Assembly (NCBI RefSeq): GCF_013114545.1
Contig: NZ_VTXI01000010.1
Coordinates: 1 to 64,000 of the forward strand
Direction of reading: 5' to 3'
Source of the DNA: Vibrio sp. RE86
GTDB taxonomy: Bacteria > Pseudomonadota > Gammaproteobacteria > Enterobacterales > Vibrionaceae
Length of the DNA stretch: 64,000 nt
Part shown: one piece after another, positions 1 through 8,666 of the stretch
How positions within the stretch are numbered: position 1 is the first letter of the stretch
Layout: each line of letters begins with the position of its first letter
Translations under genes and position numbers: made by a program
Notes under the pieces: generated by a model
What the model saw: the letters and a program-made list of their open reading frames with translations, nothing else
Told to the model about the DNA's origin: nothing
Database searches by the model: none

Positions 1-13
1 CTTAGAAACATAA

Positions 14-46
14 AAAATCCGAGTGCATGGAATACACTCGGATTTT
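14..46. terminator. bidirectional hairpin terminator
   Basis: Two perfect 12-base arms (14-25 and 35-46, AAAATCCGAGTG and its complement) flank a 9-base loop, with A-rich and T-rich outer ends. This is a rho-independent terminator shape that works in both directions. It lies about 95 bases beyond the stop of the minus-strand YjiH gene and probably ends that transcript, possibly together with a gene left of the window. Confidence 0.8.
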
Positions 47-141
47 GACACCTTGGAAGGATCGTTCAACCGATCATTTAACCCTTAACTGATCGGCATT
101 ACGCCATATGGCGGGGCTTCTTGTTTTAGCGTACTTAAAAA

Positions 142-1512
142 TTAGAAAATCAAATGCGCAACACCTGCGATAACAGGTAGCGTGATTAGAGTACGTAAGA
201 TAAAGATAGCGAACAGCTCAAAGATATTTACAGGAATACGGCTGCCAAGTAGTAGGGCACCGACTTCTGACATGTAGATAAGCTGAGTCACCGACATTGC
301 TGCAATCACAAAGCGTGTCATCTCGTTATCAATCGAGGCCGCCAAAATAGCTGGGATAAACATATCCGCAAAACCAACCACAATTGTTTCCGAAGCCGCT
401 GCTGCTTCAGGCACGCCTAAAAGCTCTAAGAATGGGATAAACGGTTGACCTAAAAAGCTAAATACAGAGGTATATTCAGCAATCACTAGAGCGATTGTAC
501 CAAGTCCCATTACTACTGGCAGTACGCCGAATACCATGTCGACAGCGTTGCGTACACCTTCGCCAAATACGCGCTTAAATGAAGTCACTTGTGCCGACTT
601 TTTCAGAGCGAGTTCAAGACCCCAAGAGAACGTAGTGTGGCCTTGAGGGATCGCATCTGCGTCTTTATCTGGTGCGCTACCATCGATAAAGGTGTTCTTT
701 TTACGGCTAAGTGGAGGAAGGCGCGGGATGATGATTGCCGCTACAAAACCAGCTAAACAGATCGCTCCATAGAACGGGAGGAACAGGTGTTCCAACTCAA
801 CTTGAGCAATAACCACCAAGCTGAATGTAATCGAAACGGCAGAGAATGTTGTACCGACAACCGCGGCTTCACGTTGGGTGTAGAACTTGTTTTCATACTG
901 CTTACTTGTTAGCAAAATACCGACAGAGCCATCACCAAGCCAAGATGCCATACAATCAATAGCACTACGACCTGGTAGGTTAAACACTGGGCGCATGATT
1001 TTACTTAGCAAAGTACCAAATAGCTCAAGTAGACCAAAGTTAAGTAATAATGGCAGTAACAAGCCTGCAAAAATGAACACTGAGAATAGCGTCGGTAGAA
1101 GGCCTTCAAGTACCAGTCCACCAGTATTCTCTTCCCAAATCGCTTCTGGACCAACTTGGAAGTAGGTCATTGCTACCGCTGCACCACCGATTAGGCGTAC
1201 AGCAAGCCATAACGGACTTGGGTTAAATAGCCCGTTTAGAAACTCGCTATTAGCGATGAATGAAGGCGTTTTGATACGGCATAGCGCTGATGCCACAGCC
1301 ATGAAAACGATAATGCTTGTTACGATACTAACGAGGTGTTCACCAAAGATCGCTTGGATAGACTTTGCGAGGACCGCAACAGGAATAGTGATATCACCTT
1401 GGTAGCTGATTGGAGCCATGAATAGAAAAAGGCCAATCAATGAAGGGATTAAGAATACCCAAAAGTTACCTTTTCTATCGGTCTGTTTTGATTGTTGAGC
1501 GCTGTTTTGCAT
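142..1512 (-). CDS. YjiH family membrane protein (nucleoside-recognition 'Gate' domain)
   Basis: This is a polytopic inner-membrane protein of about 456 residues. It has many hydrophobic segments and two Gate-like halves, with conserved-looking stretches such as GDGSVGILLTSKQYE and VGFADMFIPAILAA. YjiH proteins are usually annotated as nucleoside-recognition-domain proteins; the transported substrate, if any, is not established. I chose the ATG at 1512 rather than the longer frame opening at 1581, because the 23 extra residues are not hydrophobic or family-like and the internal ATG has a GAG-type ribosome site just upstream. The gene stands alone, with the terminator at 14-46 downstream. The family call is fairly secure and the function is not. 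Confidence 0.8.
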   Translation of the reverse strand: MQNSAQQSKQTDRKGNFWVFLIPSLIGLFLFMAPISYQGDITIPVAVLAKSIQAIFGEHLVSIVTSIIVFMAVASALCRIKTPSFIANSEFLNGLFNPSPLWLAVRLIGGAAVAMTYFQVGPEAIWEENTGGLVLEGLLPTLFSVFIFAGLLLPLLLNFGLLELFGTLLSKIMRPVFNLPGRSAIDCMASWLGDGSVGILLTSKQYENKFYTQREAAVVGTTFSAVSITFSLVVIAQVELEHLFLPFYGAICLAGFVAAIIIPRLPPLSRKKNTFIDGSAPDKDADAIPQGHTTFSWGLELALKKSAQVTSFKRVFGEGVRNAVDMVFGVLPVVMGLGTIALVIAEYTSVFSFLGQPFIPFLELLGVPEAAAASETIVVGFADMFIPAILAASIDNEMTRFVIAAMSVTQLIYMSEVGALLLGSRIPVNIFELFAIFILRTLITLPVIAGVAHLIF

Positions 1513-1753
1513 ATGATTCTCAAGTGAGTCGTGTAAACAAATAACTTGCCTATCCGTATGGCATATATATTCACGAAACATCCATATTTATCGATTGGGC
1601 GCAAGATTAGTCTCTTTTGGTCTATCACGCAATACTATTCAATAAATAGGCCTAAATATTCATGACGAAAAACCATGCTAATACTCTATTTTAGAATGAT
1701 ATGTTAACGGTGTTAAATTATTGGTTGTTTCTTTTAGTTTTAATCACAGCTAA

Positions 1754-2416
1754 TCACAGTGATTTTCGGTTTGCGATAAATAACCAATACGTAATAGCCA
1801 AAGCGGCAGATAGCATAACAGGGGCAAGCAAAGCGCCAATTTGATACATGCTATAGAGTTTGGCTCCTAGGAATCCGCCAGAGAGAAAACCGAAAAAGAT
1901 ACACACAAATAACTTGGCTTTACGATAGTCAAAATGTTCGCCACGTAGCCTTGCACCTATCATGATGCCAAGGTCAGTGATGATTCCTGTCATGTGGGTT
2001 GTTCTGACGATAGCTCCGCTAAAGGTTGTGAGCATCGCGTTTTGCAATCCACAGGCTGCGGAAGCGAAATATTGGCCTGTAACGGAGTCTTTGGTTAACA
2101 ATGCGAAAGCGATAAGAAGAAGCAAGCTTTCAACACAAAGAGCAGCGCCGTAGCGTCGTCCAAGTTTCAGTGCGGTGCTTTCTATAAATAGACCGCTGAG
2201 AACCGCCCCGAGCAGAAAACTCAGCACAATGAGCAATAGATGACCTGTTTGCTGATTGATGGTCTCTAATGATGTACCAAGCAAAGTGACGGTTCCAGAA
2301 ATATGTGACACGGCTTGGTGTTGAAAGCCCAGTAGACCGACGGCATTGACAATACCAGCGAGAAGGGACAGTAGAAAGGCTCCATATTCTACCCAACGTG
2401 GAAGTTTGGAAATCAA
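1754..2416 (-). CDS. YoaK family (DUF1275) membrane protein, TTG start
   Basis: The 220-residue protein has about six hydrophobic helices. It carries DUF1275 hallmarks: an early GIVNAVGLLGF segment, an H(V/I)SGTVT-like stretch, an LLGAVLSG helix, and a THMTGIITDLG motif in the middle. Family members are predicted inner-membrane proteins of unknown role. The first codon is TTG, preceded by a strong AAGGAG ribosome site six bases away, which supports this unusual start. It is monocistronic. The 124 bases upstream (2417-2540) hold no gene that I can see. Confidence 0.8.
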   Translation of the reverse strand: MISKLPRWVEYGAFLLSLLAGIVNAVGLLGFQHQAVSHISGTVTLLGTSLETINQQTGHLLLIVLSFLLGAVLSGLFIESTALKLGRRYGAALCVESLLLLIAFALLTKDSVTGQYFASAACGLQNAMLTTFSGAIVRTTHMTGIITDLGIMIGARLRGEHFDYRKAKLFVCIFFGFLSGGFLGAKLYSMYQIGALLAPVMLSAALAITYWLFIANRKSL

Positions 2417-2540
2417 AATACGCTCCTTATTAGCAAGAGCTGAATTATAGAGAGCCTCACTTACTATGGGTAGAGTTAGTTAATGCAAAAACTTGATCTT
2501 AGATAACGATTACTCTTAGAAAACGATTGTTCATCGAAAA

Positions 2541-2948
2541 CTAGAGATAATGCTCCATTTGAGAGTCGAATTTCACCCAACCGGATTTTCGTTCTTCGTA
2601 AACGGAAAAGCTCGGGCAAGGCAGATCTTGTTCATTAAAGACCCCGACTGGCACCACGATAGCATCGGGAGCGGTTTGAAGTTTGAGTAGCATTGTCGTG
2701 CTACAGCGAGGGCAGAACGAATAGGTCACTTCGTTTCCTGAATCTGCAATGCGAGTGTACTCGACGAGCTCACCACTATAAGACACCTGATCTTTGTTGA
2801 ATCGGGCTTGGACTCCGAACACACTCCCAGTACGCTTTTGGCACTCAAAACAATGACACACAGCGGTTCGAAGGGGCTCTCCTCGACAAACCAAGTTGAC
2901 CTGCCCGCAGGTGCAGTCGGCCATTCTAACTTTCTGCTGTTGTTCCAT
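2541..2948 (-). CDS. GFA family (CENP-V/GFA zinc-binding) protein
   Basis: This soluble protein of about 135 residues has the GFA cysteine pattern: CTCGQ near the N terminus, CHCFECQKRTGS about 20 residues later, and a C-terminal CPRC pair. The cysteines bind zinc in the Mss4-like fold. The family name comes from glutathione-dependent formaldehyde-activating enzyme, but most bacterial members have no proven activity. I chose the ATG at 2948 over the one at 2963 because GGAAGGAGAT sits at the right distance before it. It diverges from the anchored protein to its right. Confidence 0.85.
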   Translation of the reverse strand: MEQQQKVRMADCTCGQVNLVCRGEPLRTAVCHCFECQKRTGSVFGVQARFNKDQVSYSGELVEYTRIADSGNEVTYSFCPRCSTTMLLKLQTAPDAIVVPVGVFNEQDLPCPSFSVYEERKSGWVKFDSQMEHYL

Positions 2949-3020
2949 TTTATCTCCTTCCATTAGCCTGTTAACATGATGTTTCTTTACCTAGATGACT
3001 TCAAGAAGATCCGTAAACTG

Positions 3021-3632
3021 ATGAAAAAACGCTTATTACCTATTCCCCTAATTCTTCTCATTCCTATCGTACTACTAATAATAGTCACTATAGCGGGAAT
3101 CTATCGTTTTAGCCTATCGGATGAAGAAATTCTCGCTAAGTTCCCTCAGCAGCCTAGTCAGCAAAATTCAGTCGTTGCTTCGGTATTTGGTCTCCGAACT
3201 CCAAATCCGTGGACGGTAAAAGTGCCTAGTAGCAGCGAGTTTACATTCATAGAGAAAATAGAAAGTAAGCAGTACGCACAAGGTCAATATGCAGATGGTG
3301 AAGAACGCGGCACGGTGACGTTCGATCTTGAGCGTATGACGAAAATCGACGCGTCGACTTACGCAGGCATTCTAACTGTGAGTAACCAGGGAACAGGTGT
3401 GTTCTACTATCTAGCCTTGTCCAAATATGATGAGTTTAGACAACGAATGGTAACCAAAGAAGCCGTACTGCTAGGCGACCGCATTAAAGTCAATCAAGTG
3501 ACGATGGAAGGCCAACTAATCTCAGTCGAGCTGCTAGAACGTGATGAAAATCAAGCAATGGCGCAAGAGCCAACGAAATTAACCACTATACTTTTCCAAG
3601 TAACTGAGCAAGATAGCTTAGAACAGCAATAA
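3021..3632 (+). CDS. hypothetical membrane-anchored protein
   Basis: I do not recognise this family. The protein opens with MKKRLLPIPL followed by one long hydrophobic helix (about residues 6-27), so it is probably an inner-membrane-anchored periplasmic protein or has an uncleaved signal. The rest, about 175 residues, is hydrophilic with alternating strand-like segments and no cysteines. The reading frame extends upstream to an ATG at 2976, but that start has no ribosome site and would put charged residues ahead of the anchor. The ATG at 3021 has a weak AAGAAGA upstream. It diverges from the GFA-family gene, with little room for promoters between them. Confidence 0.65.
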   Translation: MKKRLLPIPLILLIPIVLLIIVTIAGIYRFSLSDEEILAKFPQQPSQQNSVVASVFGLRTPNPWTVKVPSSSEFTFIEKIESKQYAQGQYADGEERGTVTFDLERMTKIDASTYAGILTVSNQGTGVFYYLALSKYDEFRQRMVTKEAVLLGDRIKVNQVTMEGQLISVELLERDENQAMAQEPTKLTTILFQVTEQDSLEQQ

Positions 3633-3736
3633 GCGGCCGTATTCAATTCAGTATTGAGTATGTGTGATAGATTGCTTATGATTTGACCTGATAAGTTATG
3701 AGATGGATTTAAATACAGTCGTTAATGGAGTTAAAT

Positions 3737-4042
3737 ATGATCAATAAGCGTTTTTTTAAAACGAAAGATGAAGTTGAGGTCACCTTCGAGCTTGCCGCTG
3801 AAGAAGTCGGTCAGTCTGTCGCAATTGTTGCTGATTTTTTAGATTGGCAACCAACTCAAATGAAAAAAGTGGCGAAGAGTAAGTCATACAAGTTTAAGAC
3901 CCGTTTGCCAAAGGACAGCCAGTTTGAGTTTCGTTATTTAGTTGATGATCAAAAGTGGGTGAATGACCCAAATGCTGATCAGTACTTGCCAAATGGATAC
4001 GGTGAAGATAACGGATTAGTTTCGACTTATCAGCAGCAGTGA
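3737..4042 (+). CDS. stand-alone CBM48 / isoamylase early-set domain protein
   Basis: The small protein, about 101 residues, consists of a single immunoglobulin-like glycogen-recognition fold. Family features are VAIVADFLDWQPTQMKK near the start, then FEFRYLVDDQKWVNDPNAD, and YLPNGYGEDNGLV at the end, as in CBM48 and AMPK-beta glycogen-binding modules. No catalytic domain is attached, so it may bind alpha-glucans or act as an adaptor. Start choice: GGAG lies six bases before the ATG at 3737, which beats the in-frame ATG at 3725. A terminator follows at 4078. No other glycogen gene is nearby. Confidence 0.8.
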   Translation: MINKRFFKTKDEVEVTFELAAEEVGQSVAIVADFLDWQPTQMKKVAKSKSYKFKTRLPKDSQFEFRYLVDDQKWVNDPNADQYLPNGYGEDNGLVSTYQQQ

Positions 4043-4077
4043 TAAGACTGCGCTAAAGTCATCCAATTTAACAGAAA

Positions 4078-4100
4078 GGGCGTTATATACGCCCATTTTT
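4078..4100 (+). terminator. rho-independent terminator
   Basis: Arms GGGCGT (4078-4083) and ACGCCC (4089-4094) enclose a five-base AT loop. They are followed by ATTTTTG, 36 bases after the CBM48 stop codon. Confidence 0.7.
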
Positions 4101-4187
4101 GTGTAAATCTGACATTCCAAAGGTGACAAGTAATAGACAAATTTGTACTCTTATGGCCGTTGTTTAATTCTATTTATAGGTCATATT

Positions 4188-5495
4188 GTGCAATCTAGAG
4201 GTATTAAGGCTCGTTTCCAAGAGCTATCTAGGCCAAAACGTATGATGGCTCTGTCGCTGCCAGTCATCGCAGCTTTTGTTATTACGTCATCACCAGAGCA
4301 CAGCGTTCACCAACGCACGATTGATCTCTCCCTACCTGAATCTACGATTGTTAACGATATTCTGCTTGAGCAAGAAGTTGTCGAAGACCGCCCTAATTAC
4401 GAATACACCATCCAAGCGGGTGATAATCTCAGTTCCATTTTTGAGCAACTTGGCTTTGGCTATAGTGAACTCATGAAAATTATGGAAACGGATCTTAACT
4501 TCCTTGCGCTCGATACTCTGAAACCAGGTAATACACTGCGTTTTTGGCGAGATGAAGAGAGTGGTGCATTGAGTAAAATGGATCTCGAGTTCAGTTTAGT
4601 TGAACGTGCTGTCTATAGCCGAGTCGATGATGGTAGCTATGAATTCTCTGATGTGAAGTTACCGGGTCAATGGAAAACATTTCCTCTCGTCGGGGAGATT
4701 AATGGTAGTTTTTCGCAATCTGTCTATAACCTTGGCCTTGGTAGTAGTGACATTGAACAAATTGTCTCGTTACTTAAAGACAAAGTTAGTTTTACTCGTG
4801 ACCTTCGCGCAGGCGATCGATTTGAAGTCGTTCAATCAAGGCAGTTTGTGGGTGACCAACTAACAGGGAATCGAGAAATTCAAGCGATCAAGATCTTCAA
4901 TCGTGGCCGTGTACTGAGTGCTTATCTGCACAGTGATGGTCAATATTACGACCATGATGGTGACAGTTTACAACGTGCATTTCAGCGTAAACCTGTGAAT
5001 GGAGCCTACCGCTTAAGCTCTAACTTTAACCCAACCCGTAAGCACCCAGTCACGGGGCGAGTCTCACCACACAATGGTACTGACTGGGCGACACCGACTG
5101 GAACGCCAATCGTATCTACTGGTGATGGTACGGTTATTATGACTCGTAAACACCCTTATGCGGGTAATTACGTCGTAATTCAACACGGAAGCCGTTACAA
5201 AACACGTTACCTTCATCTCAGTAAAATCTTAGTGCGTAAGGGACAAAAGGTATCACGAGGTCAACGTATAGGATTATCTGGCTCAACAGGGCGAGTGACA
5301 GGCCCTCACATTCATTATGAGTTGATTGACCGTGGTCGCCCGGTAAATGCGATGAAAGCGAACATTCCTATGGCAAGTTCGGTCTCTAAGAAAGAGATGC
5401 CAGCTTTTGAAGCACGCCGAGATGAACTCGATGTGATGCTGAAACAAAAAGAGTTGGAGTTAGCAGCCGCATCTAAAGGTGAGCCAACAAGTTAG
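4188..5495 (+). CDS. shyA: ShyA-type LysM/M23 peptidoglycan endopeptidase, GTG start
   Basis: A periplasmic zinc metallopeptidase expected to cut peptide cross-links in peptidoglycan during cell growth. From the N terminus it has a short cytoplasmic stretch, a signal anchor (MALSLPVIAAFVI), a LysM/OapA-like wall-binding segment (YTIQAGDNLSSIFEQLGF), a middle domain, and a C-terminal M23 domain. The M23 zinc ligands are visible as PHNGTDWATP and HIHYEL. The frame extends to a TTG at 4143, but the GTG at 4188 is preceded by AGGT and gives about 435 residues, close to the size I recall for V. cholerae ShyA. It is convergent with a GGDEF gene, as at the V. cholerae locus. The exact Shy paralogue is inferred. 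Confidence 0.8.
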   Translation: MQSRGIKARFQELSRPKRMMALSLPVIAAFVITSSPEHSVHQRTIDLSLPESTIVNDILLEQEVVEDRPNYEYTIQAGDNLSSIFEQLGFGYSELMKIMETDLNFLALDTLKPGNTLRFWRDEESGALSKMDLEFSLVERAVYSRVDDGSYEFSDVKLPGQWKTFPLVGEINGSFSQSVYNLGLGSSDIEQIVSLLKDKVSFTRDLRAGDRFEVVQSRQFVGDQLTGNREIQAIKIFNRGRVLSAYLHSDGQYYDHDGDSLQRAFQRKPVNGAYRLSSNFNPTRKHPVTGRVSPHNGTDWATPTGTPIVSTGDGTVIMTRKHPYAGNYVVIQHGSRYKTRYLHLSKILVRKGQKVSRGQRIGLSGSTGRVTGPHIHYELIDRGRPVNAMKANIPMASSVSKKEMPAFEARRDELDVMLKQKELELAAASKGEPTS

Positions 5496-5522
5496 TAAGA
5501 ACTTAGTAAGCGATTAGAAAAC

Positions 5523-5553
5523 ATAACCCCACGCAATGTCGTGGGGTTATTTG
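5523..5553. terminator. bidirectional terminator between shyA and the GGDEF gene
   Basis: Perfect 11-base arms ATAACCCCACG (5523-5533) and CGTGGGGTTAT (5540-5550) flank a six-base loop, with TTTG following. It sits between two convergent genes and can serve both. Confidence 0.85.
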
Positions 5554-5581
5554 TATGTTCAGGTTGAGAACGAAGATTTCG

Positions 5582-6595
5582 TTAAAGTGGCATCACGCGG
5601 TTTCTGCCTAACTCTTTCGCTTCATAAAGGAACTTATCCGCTCGCTCTATAAGTGACTCAGCGGTCTCTCCGGGCTCAAGCTCTGCTACACCTAATGAAA
5701 TCGTAATATTCCCCACTTGCTTTGAAGTACGGCGATCTTTGACGGACAGCTTTTCAATTGAGCGTCTTAGACTATCAGCAAACTGCCTTGCAATACGCAG
5801 AGATTTGTTTGGCACAATCAGAGCAAACTCTTCACCACCAAAGCGGTATGCGTGAATGCCATCACGGCTGCTTAGCTGCAATCGACGTGCAATACCCTTA
5901 ATCACAGTGTCACCGAATAGGTGCCCATACGTATCATTGTAAGATTTAAAATGATCAATATCGGCCAGTATCAAACACATCTTTTGTTCTGAGCGACACA
6001 GTGTATTGATATCACTATCAAACGATCGGCGATTATATAAGCTAGTCAACGCGTCAAACAAAGCGTCTTGCTGAACCTCAGCTAACTGGCTCTTGAGCTG
6101 ATTGATCTCTTTGGTCGCGCTTTCGAGTTGGTTATTCAAAAAACGTGTTGAGTGTCGGATCTCTCGTGATTCTGCAACCAGTTGTCTTATGACCGTCATT
6201 ACTTCATCTAGCGACATCGACTCATCTTCAACGCGCTCTAGATTCTCAAAGCTCTTGTCTATCATCTGAGAGAACTGAGAAGTATCGGTGAGCGTGTCAG
6301 ACATGGAGTGTGCGACTTCGTTGACCAAGATTTCTATATTGGCGCGCAGGTCGTGCATATCCGTTTCGGATCGGCTAGCAATATGGTTGTTATAGAGCTG
6401 TTCACCAACGGCAGGAGGACAAACACCGTAATTGGCTAACACCCCATCTAACTCTTTGTTTAATTGAGGGATGGCATTATCGACGTAGGTGTACCAAAGC
6501 GCGTAATTCGCTGGTGTAGTCGCTACGTGGTTTTTCATCATCAGGGGGACAGCTTTTTTTAGGTTAGCTGTTGATTTTTTAAAGTTGTCAGTCAT
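5582..6595 (-). CDS. GGDEF diguanylate cyclase
   Basis: A soluble cytoplasmic protein of 337 residues that should make c-di-GMP from two GTP. The N-terminal half is helical, with the recurring segment NHVATTPANYALWYTYV found in many vibrio GGDEF proteins, then a coiled-coil (about 140-175). The catalytic domain starts with DALTSLYNRRSFD and carries an intact GGEEF active site around residues 250-254. The product-inhibition RxxD site is incomplete: the arginine nine residues before GGEEF is present, but the aspartate position is isoleucine. It lacks membrane segments, so its signal is intracellular or comes from a partner. The place next to shyA resembles VCA0080 of V. cholerae. Confidence 0.9.
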   Translation of the reverse strand: MTDNFKKSTANLKKAVPLMMKNHVATTPANYALWYTYVDNAIPQLNKELDGVLANYGVCPPAVGEQLYNNHIASRSETDMHDLRANIEILVNEVAHSMSDTLTDTSQFSQMIDKSFENLERVEDESMSLDEVMTVIRQLVAESREIRHSTRFLNNQLESATKEINQLKSQLAEVQQDALFDALTSLYNRRSFDSDINTLCRSEQKMCLILADIDHFKSYNDTYGHLFGDTVIKGIARRLQLSSRDGIHAYRFGGEEFALIVPNKSLRIARQFADSLRRSIEKLSVKDRRTSKQVGNITISLGVAELEPGETAESLIERADKFLYEAKELGRNRVMPL

Positions 6596-6784
6596 TTTTA
6601 CGAATAATCTTATCTAGACACCCTCTACAGTTAAGGGTAGTGGTAATACTGCTTAGATGCCTGATCTAATATCATTTCACATCAATCCATTGATAAGGAT
6701 TATGAACCTTAGCATAACTTAATCTTAGAATCTGTAAGGGCTTAGAGCAATGGTTAAATTGCTTCGTAAGAAAAGGTAACCAAA

Positions 6785-7711
6785 TTAGAAACTATTTACC
6801 TTAACCAAACCTTGTTCTAACTGTTGTGCTCCTCTGAGCATGGCTTTGATCAAATCTCCTGCATTGAACTTTTCAAGAGCTTCATGTGCGCCAACCTGCT
6901 TTGCACGATCGACACAAATTTCGCTAGACAGAGAGGTATGTAAGATGATGTAGCTGTTACTGAGGTCAGATTCATTTTGTGTCTCAAATGCGAGCTCATA
7001 GCCATCTAGCCCAGGCATCTCAATATCACTGACCAACAGTTCGATAGGTGAACCTTTGGCTGATTGCTGGCGCATTAGGTCCAGTGCATCGTTACCGTTA
7101 TTACATATCTGATAAGGAATGTTAATACTGTCTAACGCATCACTGAGCTGTTTTCGGGCGATTGATGAATCATCAACCAGTAGGATGTTGAGAGCCTTTA
7201 ATCGTTCTCGCTCAATATCAGTCAACATTGGTATATTGGTCGATTCGTATTGCGGGTAGATCTTAGAAAGTAACAGCTCTACATCCAACATTTGCACGAT
7301 CTGTTCTTCAAAGCGAGTAATCCCCGTGACAAAGACGTTGTTACCAGCGGAAGAGGGAGTTTGCTCAATCGTTTTCCAATCACATTCGATGATTTTCTCA
7401 ATAGAGCGAACCATGAAAGCCACTACGGTGCGAAGACAGTCGGTGACGATCAAATAACAGGACTCATATTCTTCAGGCTGAATGGGACGGAAACCGATTG
7501 CTGCAGGCATGTTGATAACCGGAATAGTTTTACCACGGAGTGAGACTGTACCGATAACATGGTGATGTGAGTAAGGGATCTGAGTCGTGACTTGAAAAGG
7601 GACTATCTCTCTAACCTTGAGTGTACCGATTGCAAATAGCTGCTTACTTTGGGTCAAGGTAAACATTAGCATACCTTGAGATTGGTTCGCTTTACTGGCG
7701 GGCTTTGCCAT
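6785..7711 (-). CDS. cheV: chemotaxis coupling protein CheV
   Basis: The 308-residue protein joins a CheW-like coupling domain (about 10-150, with FAIGTLKVREIVPF and VIGTVSLRGKTIPVINM) to a response-regulator receiver domain (about 170-300). The receiver has the DD acidic pair (LLVDDSSIARKQ), the phosphorylation aspartate in LLVSDIEMPGLDGYE and the switch-region serine in HTSLSS. CheV links chemoreceptors to CheA and may tune adaptation by phosphorylation. It is a solo gene here with no cheA or cheW nearby, which is common for extra CheV paralogues. GGGAGA precedes the ATG. Confidence 0.92.
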   Translation of the reverse strand: MAKPASKANQSQGMLMFTLTQSKQLFAIGTLKVREIVPFQVTTQIPYSHHHVIGTVSLRGKTIPVINMPAAIGFRPIQPEEYESCYLIVTDCLRTVVAFMVRSIEKIIECDWKTIEQTPSSAGNNVFVTGITRFEEQIVQMLDVELLLSKIYPQYESTNIPMLTDIERERLKALNILLVDDSSIARKQLSDALDSINIPYQICNNGNDALDLMRQQSAKGSPIELLVSDIEMPGLDGYELAFETQNESDLSNSYIILHTSLSSEICVDRAKQVGAHEALEKFNAGDLIKAMLRGAQQLEQGLVKVNSF

Positions 7712-7909
7712 GTCGCATTCTCCCTTACTACTTCTGATTCCATGTTAGCGTAACTAAACTAAGGTTCAATCCGCGATGCCTATTTTCACCACTTTTAATG
7801 ATCTGATAGCTGCTTTTTTTGCCAACAAAGTCAATGCTTGGGTGAAGATCTCATTCTATTCGGGTACAATCCGCGCCATTTGAACAGTCATTTTGAATGA
7901 GGCAACACC

Positions 7910-8188
7910 ATGGCTAATACAGCAGCGGCTCTGCACATCTTGGTAAAACACAAAGAGCAAGCGGAAGACATCATCAAGCAGCTTAAAAAAGGCGCAAAAT
8001 TCCAAACGCTAGCGAAGAAGTATTCGACTTGTCCATCTGGCAAAAAAGGTGGTGATCTTGGCGAATTCCGCCGTGGTCAGATGGTGCCTCAATTCGACAA
8101 AGTATGCTTCTCTGGTGAGACCTTGGTTCCCCACCTAGTCAAAACAAAATTTGGTTGGCACGTAGTAAAGGTGTTGTACCGCACATAA
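7910..8188 (+). CDS. ppiC: peptidyl-prolyl cis-trans isomerase C (parvulin)
   Basis: A minimal single-domain parvulin of 92 residues, the usual PpiC length. It has the family signatures [42 protein letters not shown] and the C-terminal FGWHVVKV. It lacks a signal peptide, so it acts in the cytoplasm on prolyl bonds. It is divergent from cheV across 198 bases that contain a TACAAT -10-like hexamer at 7865-7870. A strong terminator follows immediately. Confidence 0.93.
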   Translation: MANTAAALHILVKHKEQAEDIIKQLKKGAKFQTLAKKYSTCPSGKKGGDLGEFRRGQMVPQFDKVCFSGETLVPHLVKTKFGWHVVKVLYRT

Positions 8189-8219
8189 GTGTAGCTCCCC
8201 CAAAGTCAGAATCTTTAAG

Positions 8220-8259
8220 AACCGGAAGTGAATGGACACCCATTTGCTTTCGGTTTTTT
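8220..8259 (+). terminator. long-stem terminator of ppiC
   Basis: An interrupted stem built from AACCG-AAG-AATGG on the left (8220-8234) and CCATT-CTT-CGGTT on the right (8239-8255) is followed by six T. The T tract overlaps the last codon of the opposing cytochrome c gene by a few bases. Confidence 0.85.
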
Positions 8260-8566
8260 ATTTTGAACCGAAATACGCAGCAATATCCCTTAAGTCTTGG
8301 TCATTCAACCTTGATAGTTGCGCTTTCATCATCTCCGCGAGTGCACCTTGGCGCTTTCCCTCTTGGTAGTCTTTCATCGATTGAAAAAGGTATTGCTCGT
8401 TTTGCCCGTTGATATTTGGATAGCTAGGGTTAGGAGCTATACCGTCAGTACCGTGACAGAAAATGCAGCTAGGGGATTTTACTTTACCCAGTTCAGGATC
8501 CCCAAATGAGGTGTAGGCAAAAGTTAGTGGACTGACAAGAGAGAGGAGAAGTAGGGAGCGTATCAT
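8258..8566 (-). CDS. small periplasmic class I cytochrome c
   Basis: A protein of 102 residues with a signal peptide (MIRSLLLLSLVSPLTFA), one haem attachment site CIFCH, and a likely axial methionine in the C-terminal half (EMMKAQLSRL). The layout matches the c4/c5-like single-haem electron carriers that serve terminal oxidases or periplasmic reductases. Haem is attached in the periplasm by the Ccm machinery. It is monocistronic and its 3' end abuts the ppiC terminator. The redox partner is unknown; the cytochrome bd-type oxidase elsewhere in the window does not need cytochrome c. Confidence 0.88.
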   Translation of the reverse strand: MIRSLLLLSLVSPLTFAYTSFGDPELGKVKSPSCIFCHGTDGIAPNPSYPNINGQNEQYLFQSMKDYQEGKRQGALAEMMKAQLSRLNDQDLRDIAAYFGSK

Positions 8567-8603
8567 GGTGAGCTCATTTTTAGCTTAGATACGTAAAGAA
8601 TAA

Positions 8604-8624
8604 AGCTTCCCCTAAGGGGAAGCT
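8604..8624 (-). terminator. terminator of the nudix-ltaE operon
   Basis: The 10-base arms AGCTTCCCCT (8604-8613) and AGGGGAAGCT (8615-8624) form a tight hairpin. On the minus strand it is followed by TTTATTCTTTA. It lies 43 bases past the ltaE stop. Confidence 0.7.
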
Positions 8625-8666
8625 CAATGGTTTAGATCAATTAATCGACCACTTGGTCAAAAGATC

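Noticed and set aside
4143..4187. A longer TTG-started form of the M23 endopeptidase
   Set aside because: The 15 extra residues put a second hydrophobic stretch before the normal cytoplasmic segment, and the GTG at 4188 fits family length and has a ribosome site.
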